The notes under the pieces are model-generated. The model was given only the letters and a program-made list of their open reading frames with translations, ran no database searches and had not been told where the DNA came from. The translations under genes were made by a program, and so were the position numbers. A stretch of DNA of 64,000 bases from assembly GCF_000306785.1 (NCBI RefSeq), contig NC_017955.1, forward strand, positions 372,001-436,000, in the 5' to 3' direction. Below are positions 15,665-23,217 of this stretch, piece by piece (the stretch's first letter is position 1; every line of letters begins with the position of its first letter). This DNA is from Modestobacter italicus. Lineage in GTDB: Bacteria > Actinomycetota > Actinomycetes > Mycobacteriales > Geodermatophilaceae.

Positions 15665-16555
15665 GTGAGTGCACGCGCGGACGTCTCGGAGATCTTCGAC
15701 GCCTCGGCCTGGGAGCCCGTCGCGGGCTTCGACGGCCTGACCGACGTCACCTACCACCGGGCCGTCGACGCCGGGGTGGTGCGGATCGCGCTGGACCGGC
15801 CCGAGGTGCGCAACGCCTTCCGCCCGCAGACGGTCGACCAGCTGCTGGCCGTCTTCGAGCACGCCCGGCTGAGCACCGACGTCGGCTGCGTGCTGCTCAC
15901 CGGCAACGGCCCGAGCGAGAAGGACGGCGGCTGGGCCTTCTGCTCCGGTGGTGACCAGCGGGTGCGCGGCCGGTACGGCTACGAGGCCGGCGACGGCGCC
16001 AACGGCCGGCTGCACATCCTGGAGGTGCAGCGGCTCATTCGGTTCATGCCCAAGGTCGTCGTCTGCGTCGTCCCGGGCTGGGCGGCCGGTGGCGGGCACA
16101 GCCTGCACGTCGTCGCCGACCTCACCCTGGCCAGCGCGGAGCACGCCCGGTTCAAGCAGACCGACGCCGACGTGGGCAGCTTCGACGGCGGCTTCGGCTC
16201 GGCCTACCTCGCCCGTCAGGTCGGGCAGAAGTTCGCCCGCGAGATCTTCTTCCTCGGCGAGGAGTACTCCGCCGAGGACGCGCACCGGATGGGCATGGTC
16301 AACCGGGTGGTGCCGCACGCCGAGCTGGAGGCGACCGCGCTGGACTGGGGCCGCCGGATCGTGGCCAAGAGCCCGACCGCGCAGCGGATGCTGAAGTACT
16401 CGTTCAACCTGATCGACGACGGCCTGGTCGGCCAGCAGCTGTTCGCCGGGGAGACGACCCGGCTGGCCTACATGGCCGAGGAGGCCGTCGAGGGGCGCGA
16501 CTCGTTCCTGGAGAAGCGGCCCGCCGACTTCTCCCGCTTCCCCTGGCACGCATGA
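15665..16555 (+). CDS. menB: 1,4-Dihydroxy-2-naphthoyl-CoA synthase (MenB)
   Basis: This 296-residue crotonase-fold enzyme cyclises o-succinylbenzoyl-CoA in menaquinone synthesis. It shows the oxyanion-hole segments F-C-S-G-G-D-Q near residue 95 and P-G-W-A-A-G-G-G near 140. The MenB-specific D-V-G-S-F-D-G-G-F-G-S stretch near 175 and a C-terminal F-S-R-F-P-W-H also fit. Length fits the family. The other men genes are not in the window. A small gene of unknown function follows after 16 bp. Confidence 0.93.
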   Translation: MSARADVSEIFDASAWEPVAGFDGLTDVTYHRAVDAGVVRIALDRPEVRNAFRPQTVDQLLAVFEHARLSTDVGCVLLTGNGPSEKDGGWAFCSGGDQRVRGRYGYEAGDGANGRLHILEVQRLIRFMPKVVVCVVPGWAAGGGHSLHVVADLTLASAEHARFKQTDADVGSFDGGFGSAYLARQVGQKFAREIFFLGEEYSAEDAHRMGMVNRVVPHAELEATALDWGRRIVAKSPTAQRMLKYSFNLIDDGLVGQQLFAGETTRLAYMAEEAVEGRDSFLEKRPADFSRFPWHA

Positions 16556-16571
16556 CCGAAGGAGAGCACAG

Positions 16572-16904
16572 ATGATCGTCGAGGTGGTGGGCGGCACTGA
16601 TGAGGTGCCGGAGGTCCAGGTCGTGGACGTGGACGACCTGACCAGGCTACACCTGGCCGTCGGGGCGGTGACCGACGAGGAGGCGGACCAGGCGCTGCAG
16701 GCCGCTGGGCTCGGCCGGCTGGTCGACGGCGACAACGGCGTGCTCGACGTGGCCGCGCTGCGCGCCGCGGCGGAGCCGAAGGCGGGTGCGGCGGACTGGG
16801 GAGGGCAGTTCGACGCGATGGTCGCCTCCGCCGCCGAGAAGGGCTGGACGGCGGACGACGGTGCCTCGCTGCGTGTGCACGTTGAGCCCGCGGCATCTGC
16901 CTGA
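16572..16904 (+). CDS. Small acidic protein of unknown function
   Basis: This 110-residue acidic protein is not recognised. It has no membrane segment, no cysteines and no obvious motif; the N-terminal half is Val/Asp-rich and the middle has a D-E-E-A-D-Q-A-L-Q helix. The ATG at 16572 follows GAAGGAGAG, so translation is well supported. It sits 16 bp after menB and is probably co-transcribed. Confidence 0.72.
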   Translation: MIVEVVGGTDEVPEVQVVDVDDLTRLHLAVGAVTDEEADQALQAAGLGRLVDGDNGVLDVAALRAAAEPKAGAADWGGQFDAMVASAAEKGWTADDGASLRVHVEPAASA

Positions 16905-17006
16905 TCAGTTCCGAAACGCCGACAAAGCGGTACCGGCGCGCTGTGAAATCGATGTGGATGCGCGCCCATGTTGTGGTCGCTCCACTTTCTAGGGAACGAT
17001 TGCACG

Positions 17007-17636
17007 GTGACCACCACGGACGTGCCGCAGCGAACCTCCGGCGCCCGCCCCCCGGGTCGGCCGCTGTCGACCGAGCTGTCCGGCCAGTTGGTCGCAGTCG
17101 CGATGGACATCCTGGCCGACGAGGGCTGGGGCCGGCTCAACAGCGACCGGGTCGCCGCGCGCGCCCGGGCGGGCAAGGCCGGCATCTACCGCCGCTGGCC
17201 CACCATGGCCGCGCTCGCCCGGCACGCCCTGAGCACCACCACCCTCGTCGCCGTGCCCGAGGACACCGGGTCGCTGACCGACGACCTCTGCGCGCTGCTC
17301 CGGCCCTGGACGCACGCGCTGACCCGCGAGGAGCGGGCCGCCGCCAGCCTGGTGGGTGCCGCCCGGCACGACGAGGAGCTGCGGGCCGGGCTCGACGAGG
17401 CCCTGGTGCACCCGCTGGCCGCCGCGGTCCGCGAGCTCGCCGACCGGGAGGCCGCCCGCGGCCGGGAGCTGCCCGACGAGCGGGTGGCGCTGCTCGGGCA
17501 GGTGCTGCAGGCCCTGTGGTTGCAGCGCTACACCAGCTTCGGCACCGCCCCGATGACCACGGCCCAGGTGGAGCACCTGGTCGGCGACGTCCTGCTGCCG
17601 ATCACCGACCCGGAGCGGGCGACTCCTCGACGCTGA
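17007..17636 (+). CDS. TetR-family regulator
   Basis: This 209-residue regulator has a TetR helix-turn-helix at about residues 25-70: I-L-A-D-E-G-W-G, then A-R-A-G-K-A-G-I-Y-R-R-W-P, which is typical of the branch with a C-terminal TetR_C_11-like domain. The GTG at 17007 gives the usual N-terminal length; an upstream ATG at 16968 is possible. Its last 35 bp overlap the end of the opposing TetR gene. The target is unknown. Confidence 0.88.
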   Translation: MTTTDVPQRTSGARPPGRPLSTELSGQLVAVAMDILADEGWGRLNSDRVAARARAGKAGIYRRWPTMAALARHALSTTTLVAVPEDTGSLTDDLCALLRPWTHALTREERAAASLVGAARHDEELRAGLDEALVHPLAAAVRELADREAARGRELPDERVALLGQVLQALWLQRYTSFGTAPMTTAQVEHLVGDVLLPITDPERATPRR

Positions 17637-18327
17637 GGTCGCCGGCCGGGTCGAGCAGCCGTCCGGCCAGCCCGCGGGCGGACCGTTCCAGCTCGGTCAG
17701 CGTGCCGGCCGTGGCCTTCCGGGCCGCGGAGAGGTCGAGGCCGTCCGGCTGGCCCATCAGCACCAGCCGGCGGTTCTCCAGCACCAGCGCCCGGCCGGCG
17801 ACCATGAACAGGTCGGCGACGAGTCGGCTCAGCACGCGTGCCGTGGCCGGGTCGGTCGCCGGCGCGGCCGACCACTCGCCCCGCGCGATCGCCGTGCTGA
17901 GCGCCACGGTGACCCGCTCGCCGGCCTGCTCGACCAGGGTCCGCTCCCGCGCCTGCAGCGACGTCGAGGCCTCCAGCGCCTCGACGTAGCCGCGGTTCTC
18001 CGGTCGCGACTCCCGGTCCAGCACCCGGACGAGGTCGCTCTCCAGGTAGTCCCGCAGCGCGCGCACCGGGTCGGTGCCGGGTGGGCGCCCGGTGACGGCC
18101 GCGGCCGACTGCTCGACCCACGGCGTGCGCTCGTCGAAGAAGAGCGCCTCCTTGGTCTCGAAGTGGTTGAACACCGTCTGGACGGCGACGTCGGAGGCCG
18201 TGGCGATGTCGGCGATGGTGACCGCGTCGAACCCGCGCTCGGCGAACAGCCGCTGCGCCGTTTCGCGCACGGCCGCCCGGGTCTGCGCCTTGCGGCGCTC
18301 GCGGCGGCCTCCGTTGTCCGCGGTCAC
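17602..18327 (-). CDS. TetR-family regulator, convergent with previous
   Basis: This 241-residue regulator has the TetR helix-turn-helix near the N-terminus (R-L-F-A-E-R-G-F-D-A-V-T-I-A-D-I-A, then Q-T-V-F-N-H-F-E-T-K). The basic start T-A-D-N-G-G-R-R-E-R-R is usual for this type. The GTG at 18327 has no ribosome site but lies 7 bases after TAGATT, so the mRNA may be leaderless. Its 3' end overlaps the other TetR gene antisense by 35 bp. Confidence 0.88.
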   Translation of the reverse strand: MTADNGGRRERRKAQTRAAVRETAQRLFAERGFDAVTIADIATASDVAVQTVFNHFETKEALFFDERTPWVEQSAAAVTGRPPGTDPVRALRDYLESDLVRVLDRESRPENRGYVEALEASTSLQARERTLVEQAGERVTVALSTAIARGEWSAAPATDPATARVLSRLVADLFMVAGRALVLENRRLVLMGQPDGLDLSAARKATAGTLTELERSARGLAGRLLDPAGDLSVEESPAPGR

Positions 18328-18334
18328 GCCGGAC

Positions 18335-18340
18335 AATCTA
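18335..18340 (-). promoter_or_regulatory. -10 box of the reverse-strand TetR gene
   Basis: TAGATT on the reverse strand ends 7 bases before the GTG start at 18327, which fits a leaderless transcript. GGACCGTCC next to it (18345-18353) is a short palindrome that could be an autoregulatory operator. Confidence 0.35.
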
Positions 18341-18358
18341 GTCGGGACCGTCCGTAAC

Positions 18359-18910
18359 TCATCGGCTCGCAGCCAGCACGGCGTCCGCCGCGGCGCGGAC
18401 GGCCGGGTGCGCCGGGCCCCAGTCGGCCCACACCGCGTCGGCCCACGAGGGGACCAGCGCGGGCAGGTCCACCACGTCGAGGTCGGCGGCCAGGTCGGCC
18501 ACCGTCGTCGTCCAGCGGGCCGGCCGGGAGTGCAGCCGGGGCGCGGCGTCGTCCACCCGCCCGGCCAGCTCACCGGCGCGCAGCGGGTCGGTGCCGCGTT
18601 CCAGCCACAGGCACAGCCGCACCGCTGCTGCGGCCGGCTCGCCGTCCTGGAGGTGCTGGGCGGCGTAGGCGTCGGTGGCCAGCTGCAGCAGGGCCGCGGT
18701 CCGCACGTCCTGCGCCGCCTCCTCCCGCAGCCCGCGGACGGTCACCTCGAACAGCGCCGCGCAGCTCGCCGACGCGCCGGGGACACGGCTGGCCGGACCG
18801 GGGACGGCGACGATCACCGCGCCGCAGCCCGGGCACACCTCGGTCTCCGGGCGGGCCGAGCCGGCGGGGTCGGCGGTCGCGGTGTCGGCTCGGGTGTCGG
18901 CGTCGCTCAC
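18359..18910 (-). CDS. DUF5946-like protein
   Basis: This 183-residue protein has an N-terminal zinc-like motif C-P-G-C-G-A near residue 27, then A-S-C-A-A-L-F-E and a helical region rich in Ala. The pattern resembles DUF5946 proteins of actinobacteria; function is unknown. It ends 31 bp before the TetR gene on the same strand, so the two may be co-transcribed. It diverges from the alcohol dehydrogenase. Confidence 0.7.
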   Translation of the reverse strand: MSDADTRADTATADPAGSARPETEVCPGCGAVIVAVPGPASRVPGASASCAALFEVTVRGLREEAAQDVRTAALLQLATDAYAAQHLQDGEPAAAAVRLCLWLERGTDPLRAGELAGRVDDAAPRLHSRPARWTTTVADLAADLDVVDLPALVPSWADAVWADWGPAHPAVRAAADAVLAASR

Positions 18911-19004
18911 GGTGGTCGATCGTGCCGCACCTGGCCCTCCGGTGCGCGCGACCCCTCGTCGGGCGGGGCTGGCACCGGGTGTCAGCCCGCCGGTGAGGAC
19001 CGCC

Positions 19005-19010
19005 TAGCGT
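19005..19010 (+). promoter_or_regulatory. Putative -10 box of the alcohol dehydrogenase gene
   Basis: TAGCGT at 19005-19010 lies 35 bases before the ATG. The same TAGSKT-like box appears upstream of several other genes here (for example 28383-28388). No clear -35 box is seen. Confidence 0.35.
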
Positions 19011-19045
19011 GGTCCGGGTCACCCCTGCTGACCCGGAGACGATCG

Positions 19046-20152
19046 ATGAAGACGCACGGAGCTGTGCTGCGCGGGCCCGGCGACTGGGAGGTCGTCGAGC
19101 TGGAGGTCCTGGACCCGGCACCGGGCCAGGTGCTGGTCGAGATGGCCTACGCCGGGCTGTGCCACTCCGACGAGCACCTGCGCTTCGAGAGCCAGCGGTA
19201 CCCGATCGTCGGCGGGCACGAGGGGGCCGGCACGGTGCTGGCCGTGGGCGAGGGCGTCCGGACGGTGCAGCCCGGCGACCACGTCGTCACCTCCTTCCTG
19301 CCTGCGTGCGGGCACTGCCGGTGGTGCGCCTCGGGCCGGTCCAACCTCTGCGACCTGGGCGCGACCATCGGCACCGGCCAGCTGCCCGACGGCACCTGGC
19401 CCTTCCGGCTGGACGGCGCGGAGGTCGGGGGCTTCTGCATGGTCGGGGCCTTCGCCCAGCACTCGCTGCTGTCGGAGTTCTCCTGCGTGAAGATCGAGCC
19501 CCACCTGCCGCTGGACGTCGCCGCGCTGATGGCCTGCAGCGTGCCGACCGGCTGGGGCTCGGCGGTCAACGCCGGCCCGGTGCGGCAGGGCGACGTCGTG
19601 GTCGTCGTCGGCACCGGCGGGGTGGGCTGCAACGCGGTCCAGGGCGCGGCGATGGCCGGCGCCGCGCAGGTGGTCGCCGTCGACCCGGTCGAGTTCCGCC
19701 GCGAGTTCGCCCGCACGCTGGGTGCCACCCACGCGGTGGCCGGCACCGAGGAGGCCGCGTCGCTGGCCAGGGAGCTGTCCCGGGGCACCGGGGCGGACGT
19801 CGTGGTGCTGGCCACCGGCACCACCAGCCCGGAGGTCACCGCCGGTGCGTACCGCTGCCTGGGCAAGGGCGGCACGCTGGTGCTCACCGGGCTGGCCGAC
19901 CACACGATGGACACCACGGTCGCGCTGCCGGGCAACATCACCACCGTCTTCGAGCAGCGGGTCCAGGGCGCGCTGTACGGCATGTGCAACGCCTACCGCG
20001 ACGTCCCCCGGCTGCTCCGGCTCTACGAGCAGGGGGCGCTCAAGGTCGAGGAGCTCATCACCCGGCGGTACTCCCTCGACGAGGTCAACCAGGGCTACCA
20101 GGACCAGCGCGACGGCACGATCATCCGCGGCATGCTCCAGCACCAGCACTGA
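19046..20152 (+). CDS. NDMA-dependent-type alcohol dehydrogenase
   Basis: This 368-residue zinc MDR enzyme has catalytic zinc ligands in G-L-C-H-S-D and G-G-H-E-G-A-G and the four-Cys structural zinc in C-G-H-C-R-W-C...N-L-C. The Rossmann motif is G-T-G-G-V-G-C. The long insertion before the G-W-G-S-A-V-N-A segment and the overall sequence match the actinobacterial nicotinoprotein (NDMA-dependent) group, which oxidises alcohols with tightly bound NAD. The electron acceptor system (mycofactocin genes) is not in the window. Confidence 0.9.
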   Translation: MKTHGAVLRGPGDWEVVELEVLDPAPGQVLVEMAYAGLCHSDEHLRFESQRYPIVGGHEGAGTVLAVGEGVRTVQPGDHVVTSFLPACGHCRWCASGRSNLCDLGATIGTGQLPDGTWPFRLDGAEVGGFCMVGAFAQHSLLSEFSCVKIEPHLPLDVAALMACSVPTGWGSAVNAGPVRQGDVVVVVGTGGVGCNAVQGAAMAGAAQVVAVDPVEFRREFARTLGATHAVAGTEEAASLARELSRGTGADVVVLATGTTSPEVTAGAYRCLGKGGTLVLTGLADHTMDTTVALPGNITTVFEQRVQGALYGMCNAYRDVPRLLRLYEQGALKVEELITRRYSLDEVNQGYQDQRDGTIIRGMLQHQH

Positions 20153-20160
20153 CCGGTTCT

Positions 20161-20184
20161 CCGCCGAAGGCGCGCCTTTGGCGG
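20161..20184. repeat. AAGGCGCGCCTT-core palindrome, copy 2
   Basis: This second copy of the 24-bp palindrome (arms CCGCC/GGCGG) is in opposite orientation to 1915-1938 and starts 8 bases after the alcohol dehydrogenase stop. The identity with copy 1 extends a few bases past the right arm (ACG). Placement after a stop suggests terminator use. Confidence 0.75.
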
Positions 20185-20225
20185 ACGACGGGTGAGCGGG
20201 GCGCCGGCGGGGCAGTGCCCTGCGC

Positions 20226-20891
20226 ATGCCCGAACCCACGATCGCCGTCCTGGACGTCGACGGCACGCTCGTCGACTCGAACTACCAGCACGCCCTGGCC
20301 TGGTACCGCGCGCTGCGCTCCCTGGGCGAGACGTACCCGCTGTGGCGCATCCACCGCCTGATCGGCATGGGCGGGGACCAGCTGGTCGCCGCGCTGGCCG
20401 GGGACGAGGTCGAGGCGCGGATCGGGGACGAGGCGCGGGACCGCTGGGTGGCGGAGTTCGACCGGCTCATCGACGAGGTCGCCCCGCTGCCCGGTGCCCG
20501 TGGCCTGCTCCAGGCGATCGGGGAGCGCGGCCACCGGCTGGTGCTGGCCAGCTCGGGCAAGCCGCAGCACGTCGACGTCTTCGTGGAGCTGCTCGGCGCC
20601 CGCGACCTCGCCGACGCGGTCACCTCCAGCGAGGACGCCGAGGCCACCAAGCCGGCGCCGGACCTGCTGCAGGTGGCGCTGCAGAAGCTCGGCGCCTCCC
20701 CGGACGCCGCGAGCGTGCTGGTCGGCGACTCGGTGTGGGACATCGAGGCCGCCAAGAACGCGGGGATGCCGGCGGTCGCCGTCCGCTCCGGCGGGTTCGG
20801 GGACGACGAGCTGCGCGACGCCGGCGCGATCTCGATCCACGACACCCCGGCCGACCTGCGGGCTGCGCTGGACGACTCCCCGCTGGCCTGA
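20226..20891 (+). CDS. HAD-superfamily phosphatase
   Basis: This 221-residue HAD hydrolase has the nucleophile motif L-D-V-D-G-T-L-V-D-S near the N-terminus, motif II A-S-S-G-K-P and motif III/IV K-P-A-P-D...V-G-D-S-V-W-D. A helical cap follows motif I (subclass I, beta-phosphoglucomutase-like). The substrate is unknown. Its stop codon forms one arm of a short palindrome with the stop of the convergent EAL-like gene (20886-20905). Confidence 0.9.
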   Translation: MPEPTIAVLDVDGTLVDSNYQHALAWYRALRSLGETYPLWRIHRLIGMGGDQLVAALAGDEVEARIGDEARDRWVAEFDRLIDEVAPLPGARGLLQAIGERGHRLVLASSGKPQHVDVFVELLGARDLADAVTSSEDAEATKPAPDLLQVALQKLGASPDAASVLVGDSVWDIEAAKNAGMPAVAVRSGGFGDDELRDAGAISIHDTPADLRAALDDSPLA

Positions 20892-20899
20892 CCTGCGGC

Positions 20900-21424
20900 T
20901 CAGGCGGGCTGTGGGGCGAGCAGCGCGGCGGCCTGGGCGGCGGTGAGACCACCGGCCAGCACGTCCGGCGTCCGCGCGCCGGGGAGCGCGACGCGGACCC
21001 CGGTGGCCTGCACCGCACCCAGGGCCGGGAGGACGCTCGCGGGCTCGTGCCGCAGCAGCTCCTCGGAGACGGAGAGCACCAGCCGCTCCGGCGGCAGGCC
21101 GCCGGCGGCCAGCGCGTCGGCCACGTCGTCGGCGAAGGTCCCGGCCGCGACCAGCCCGACCGGCAGCCGGACGCCGACGACGACCGTGCCGGGGAACGCG
21201 GCGGCGTCCCGGCAGGCCTGCGTCAGCAGCCACCGCCGCAGCACGCCCTGCAGCCCGGCCCGACCGGCCGCGGACCAGGCGTCGTCGGCCGGGAGCTCAC
21301 CCCAGGTGGGGTGCACCCAGACGACGTCGGCCTGCAGCCCGACCCGCCGCCCGGTGCCGGCGTCGCCGAGCACCTCGTAGCGGAGCTGGACCTGCTGGAG
21401 CACGGGAGCGGTCAGGAGCCTCAT
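20900..21424 (-). CDS. Degenerate, truncated EAL-like domain protein
   Basis: This 174-residue protein resembles the first two thirds of an EAL phosphodiesterase domain: Q-L-R-Y-E-V, then V-V-W-V-H-P-T-W-G-E-L where E-A-L-L-R-W-x-H-P is expected, and L-V-L-S-V-S-E-E-L-L near the E-I-T-E-S position. The catalytic Glu, the D-D-F-G motif and the C-terminal part are missing, so it cannot hydrolyse c-di-GMP. It may bind ligand or partners. It resembles the degenerate EAL of the 30365-32980 protein. Confidence 0.7.
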   Translation of the reverse strand: MRLLTAPVLQQVQLRYEVLGDAGTGRRVGLQADVVWVHPTWGELPADDAWSAAGRAGLQGVLRRWLLTQACRDAAAFPGTVVVGVRLPVGLVAAGTFADDVADALAAGGLPPERLVLSVSEELLRHEPASVLPALGAVQATGVRVALPGARTPDVLAGGLTAAQAAALLAPQPA

Positions 21425-21540
21425 GCCGCTCCATCGACCGGCAGCCCCGCCGTCCTGACACCTGGTGCACCGGGTTCACCCACCCGGGCACGCGGCTCAC
21501 CTGTTCGAGGTCACCCCCGGCGGCGTCACCCGACGACGGC
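21425..21540. other. Short non-coding lead-in to the tandem array
   Basis: No gene is seen between the EAL-like start and the array. Bases 21515-21540 are a diverged partial copy of the array unit. Confidence 0.5.
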
Positions 21541-21950
21541 ACGGGTCGGCTTCCGCCGCCGGTCCGCTCCTCGCTCGCTGGCGCTCGCTGCGATGCTCCC
21601 GGCGGCGTCAGCCGACTAAGGCACGGGTCGGCTTCCGCCGCCGGTCCGCTCCTCGCTCGCTGGCGCTCGCTGCGATGCTCCCGGCGGCGTCAGCCGACTA
21701 AGGCACGGGTCGGCTTCCGCCGCCGGTCCGCTCCTCGCTCGCTGGCGCTCGCTGCGATGCTCCCGGCGGCGTCAGCCGACTAAGGCACGGGTCGGCTTCC
21801 GCCGCCGGTCCGCTCCTCGCTCGCTGGCGCTCGCTGCGATGCTCCCGGCGGCGTCAGCCGACTAAGGCACGGGTCGGCTTCCGCCGCCGGTCCGCTCCTC
21901 GCTCGCTGGCGCTCGCTGCGATGCTCCCGGCGGCGTCAGCCGACGACGCC
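21541..21950. repeat. Five perfect 82-bp tandem repeats
   Basis: Units begin at 21541, 21623, 21705, 21787 and 21869; apart from the last bases of unit 5 they are identical. Since 82 is not a multiple of 3, the array is not a coding repeat. Each unit junction can fold: CCGGCGGCG/CGCCGCCGG outside and GCCGAC/GTCGGC inside (for example 21599-21644). The gpgS stop codon (21936-21938) lies in the fifth unit, so the array is gpgS 3' sequence multiplied. Confidence 0.95.
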
Positions 21951-22952
21951 CTCGCCGGCCTCCCGGAGCAGGGCGTACTCCGCCACGGTCGCCATCGGCG
22001 GCCGCTGGTCGACGGCCACCGCGGTGCTCATGGGGACGAACCGCTCCCCGTCGTGGCTGAACTGGGTGAGCAGCCCACCGGGCTCCAGGCGGCGACCGTG
22101 CCGGCCCCGCTCGGCCCGGGCCAGCAGGGTGTTCACGATCTGCCCGGCCATCGTGCCCAGCGCCTGGTCGCTCTGGTGCGAGTGCGTGCGGGTGCCCAGG
22201 TCGACCTGGGCCAGCCCGGACAGACCGCAGACCTGCAGCAGGTCGATCAGCAGCCCGACCTCGACGCCGTAGCTGGACACGAACGGCACCTGCTCCAGGG
22301 CCGAGCGGCGACCGGCGTACTCCCCGCCGAGCGGCTGGACGAACCCGGCGAGCTCCGGCCACAGCGCGTTGAGCAGCGGGCGGGCGGTGAGCTCGGTGAC
22401 CCGGCCGCCGCCGGCCGGGCGGTGCTCGCCGTCGATGCTCAGCGGGCGCGTGTAGCAGCCCTTGACGTAGTCGACCCGCGCGTCGGTCAGCAGCGGGGTG
22501 AGCAGCCCCGGTACGTAGTGGCTGACGTCGCCGAGCAGGTCGGAGTCCATGAACACGATCAGGTCGCCGGTGGTGGCGGCCAGCGACTTCCACAACGCCT
22601 CGCCCTTGCCGGGGCGGTCGCCGTGGGAGGGGAGGACGTCGGCCGCCGCGACCACCTCGGCGCCGGCCGCCCGGGCGACCTCCGCCGTCCGGTCGCTGGA
22701 GTTGGAGTCGATGACGACGACCTCGTCGACCAGCGGGACGGCGGTCACCCAGCGGTCGACGAGATCTCGGACGAGGACGCCGACGGTCGCCTCCTCGTCG
22801 CGGGCGGGCAGGACGACGCTGACCCGGTGCCCACCGCGGCGCTTGGCCGACAGCAGGGCGGGGACGTCGATCTCGGCCAGGGAGGTGGCCGACGTGGTGC
22901 GGTGTTCGAACCATGCGCGGGCGTCAGGTCGCATCCCGCCACTGTCGAGCAC
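21936..22952 (-). CDS. gpgS: Glucosyl-3-phosphoglycerate synthase (GpgS)
   Basis: This GT81/GT-A enzyme transfers glucose from an NDP-glucose to 3-phosphoglycerate, the first step to glucosylglycerate and methylglucose lipopolysaccharide. It shows R-V-S-V-V-L-P-A-R-D-E-E, I-D-S-N-S-S-D-R-T, the metal motif F-M-D-S-D-L, and Y-V-K-G-C-Y. I chose GTG 22952 (338 residues) because AGGAGG lies 8 bases upstream; GTG 22970 is an alternative. The 3' end runs into the tandem array. Glucosylglycerate is a compatible solute, in keeping with a stress-tolerant host. Confidence 0.9.
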   Translation of the reverse strand: MLDSGGMRPDARAWFEHRTTSATSLAEIDVPALLSAKRRGGHRVSVVLPARDEEATVGVLVRDLVDRWVTAVPLVDEVVVIDSNSSDRTAEVARAAGAEVVAAADVLPSHGDRPGKGEALWKSLAATTGDLIVFMDSDLLGDVSHYVPGLLTPLLTDARVDYVKGCYTRPLSIDGEHRPAGGGRVTELTARPLLNALWPELAGFVQPLGGEYAGRRSALEQVPFVSSYGVEVGLLIDLLQVCGLSGLAQVDLGTRTHSHQSDQALGTMAGQIVNTLLARAERGRHGRRLEPGGLLTQFSHDGERFVPMSTAVAVDQRPPMATVAEYALLREAGEGVVG

Positions 22953-23217
22953 GCTGACCACCTCCTGCACCTCGCCGGGGCGTCGTTCACATGAACTTCA
23001 CGCGGCCTTCGGGCCAGAGTGACGGCTCCGGCCGGGCGGGGCAACCTCCCGAGGCAACCTCCCGGGGCCACCCTCCGGTGACCGCGCGGGCGGTGAACCG
23101 GTGCGCTGGGTGGGACCGGTGGGAGCGGTGGGGTGCCGCCGGTGCGGGGCTGCCGCCCCGGGTGGTCACGCCGACCTAGGTTCCTGCCGACCGGACCGGA
23201 CGACGCGGGAGCGACAG

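Noticed and set aside
14756-17185. Long reverse-strand reading frame across menB
   Set aside because: High GC opens spurious frames; only the part to 15550 shows a known fold, while menB is clearly coded on the other strand.
21465-21950. Coding repeats in the tandem array
   Set aside because: The 82-bp period shifts frame every unit, and the short frames end at once.
22890-22925. T-loop-like GTTCGAA suggesting a tRNA
   Set aside because: It lies within gpgS coding sequence and no cloverleaf can be formed; no tRNA was found anywhere in the window.
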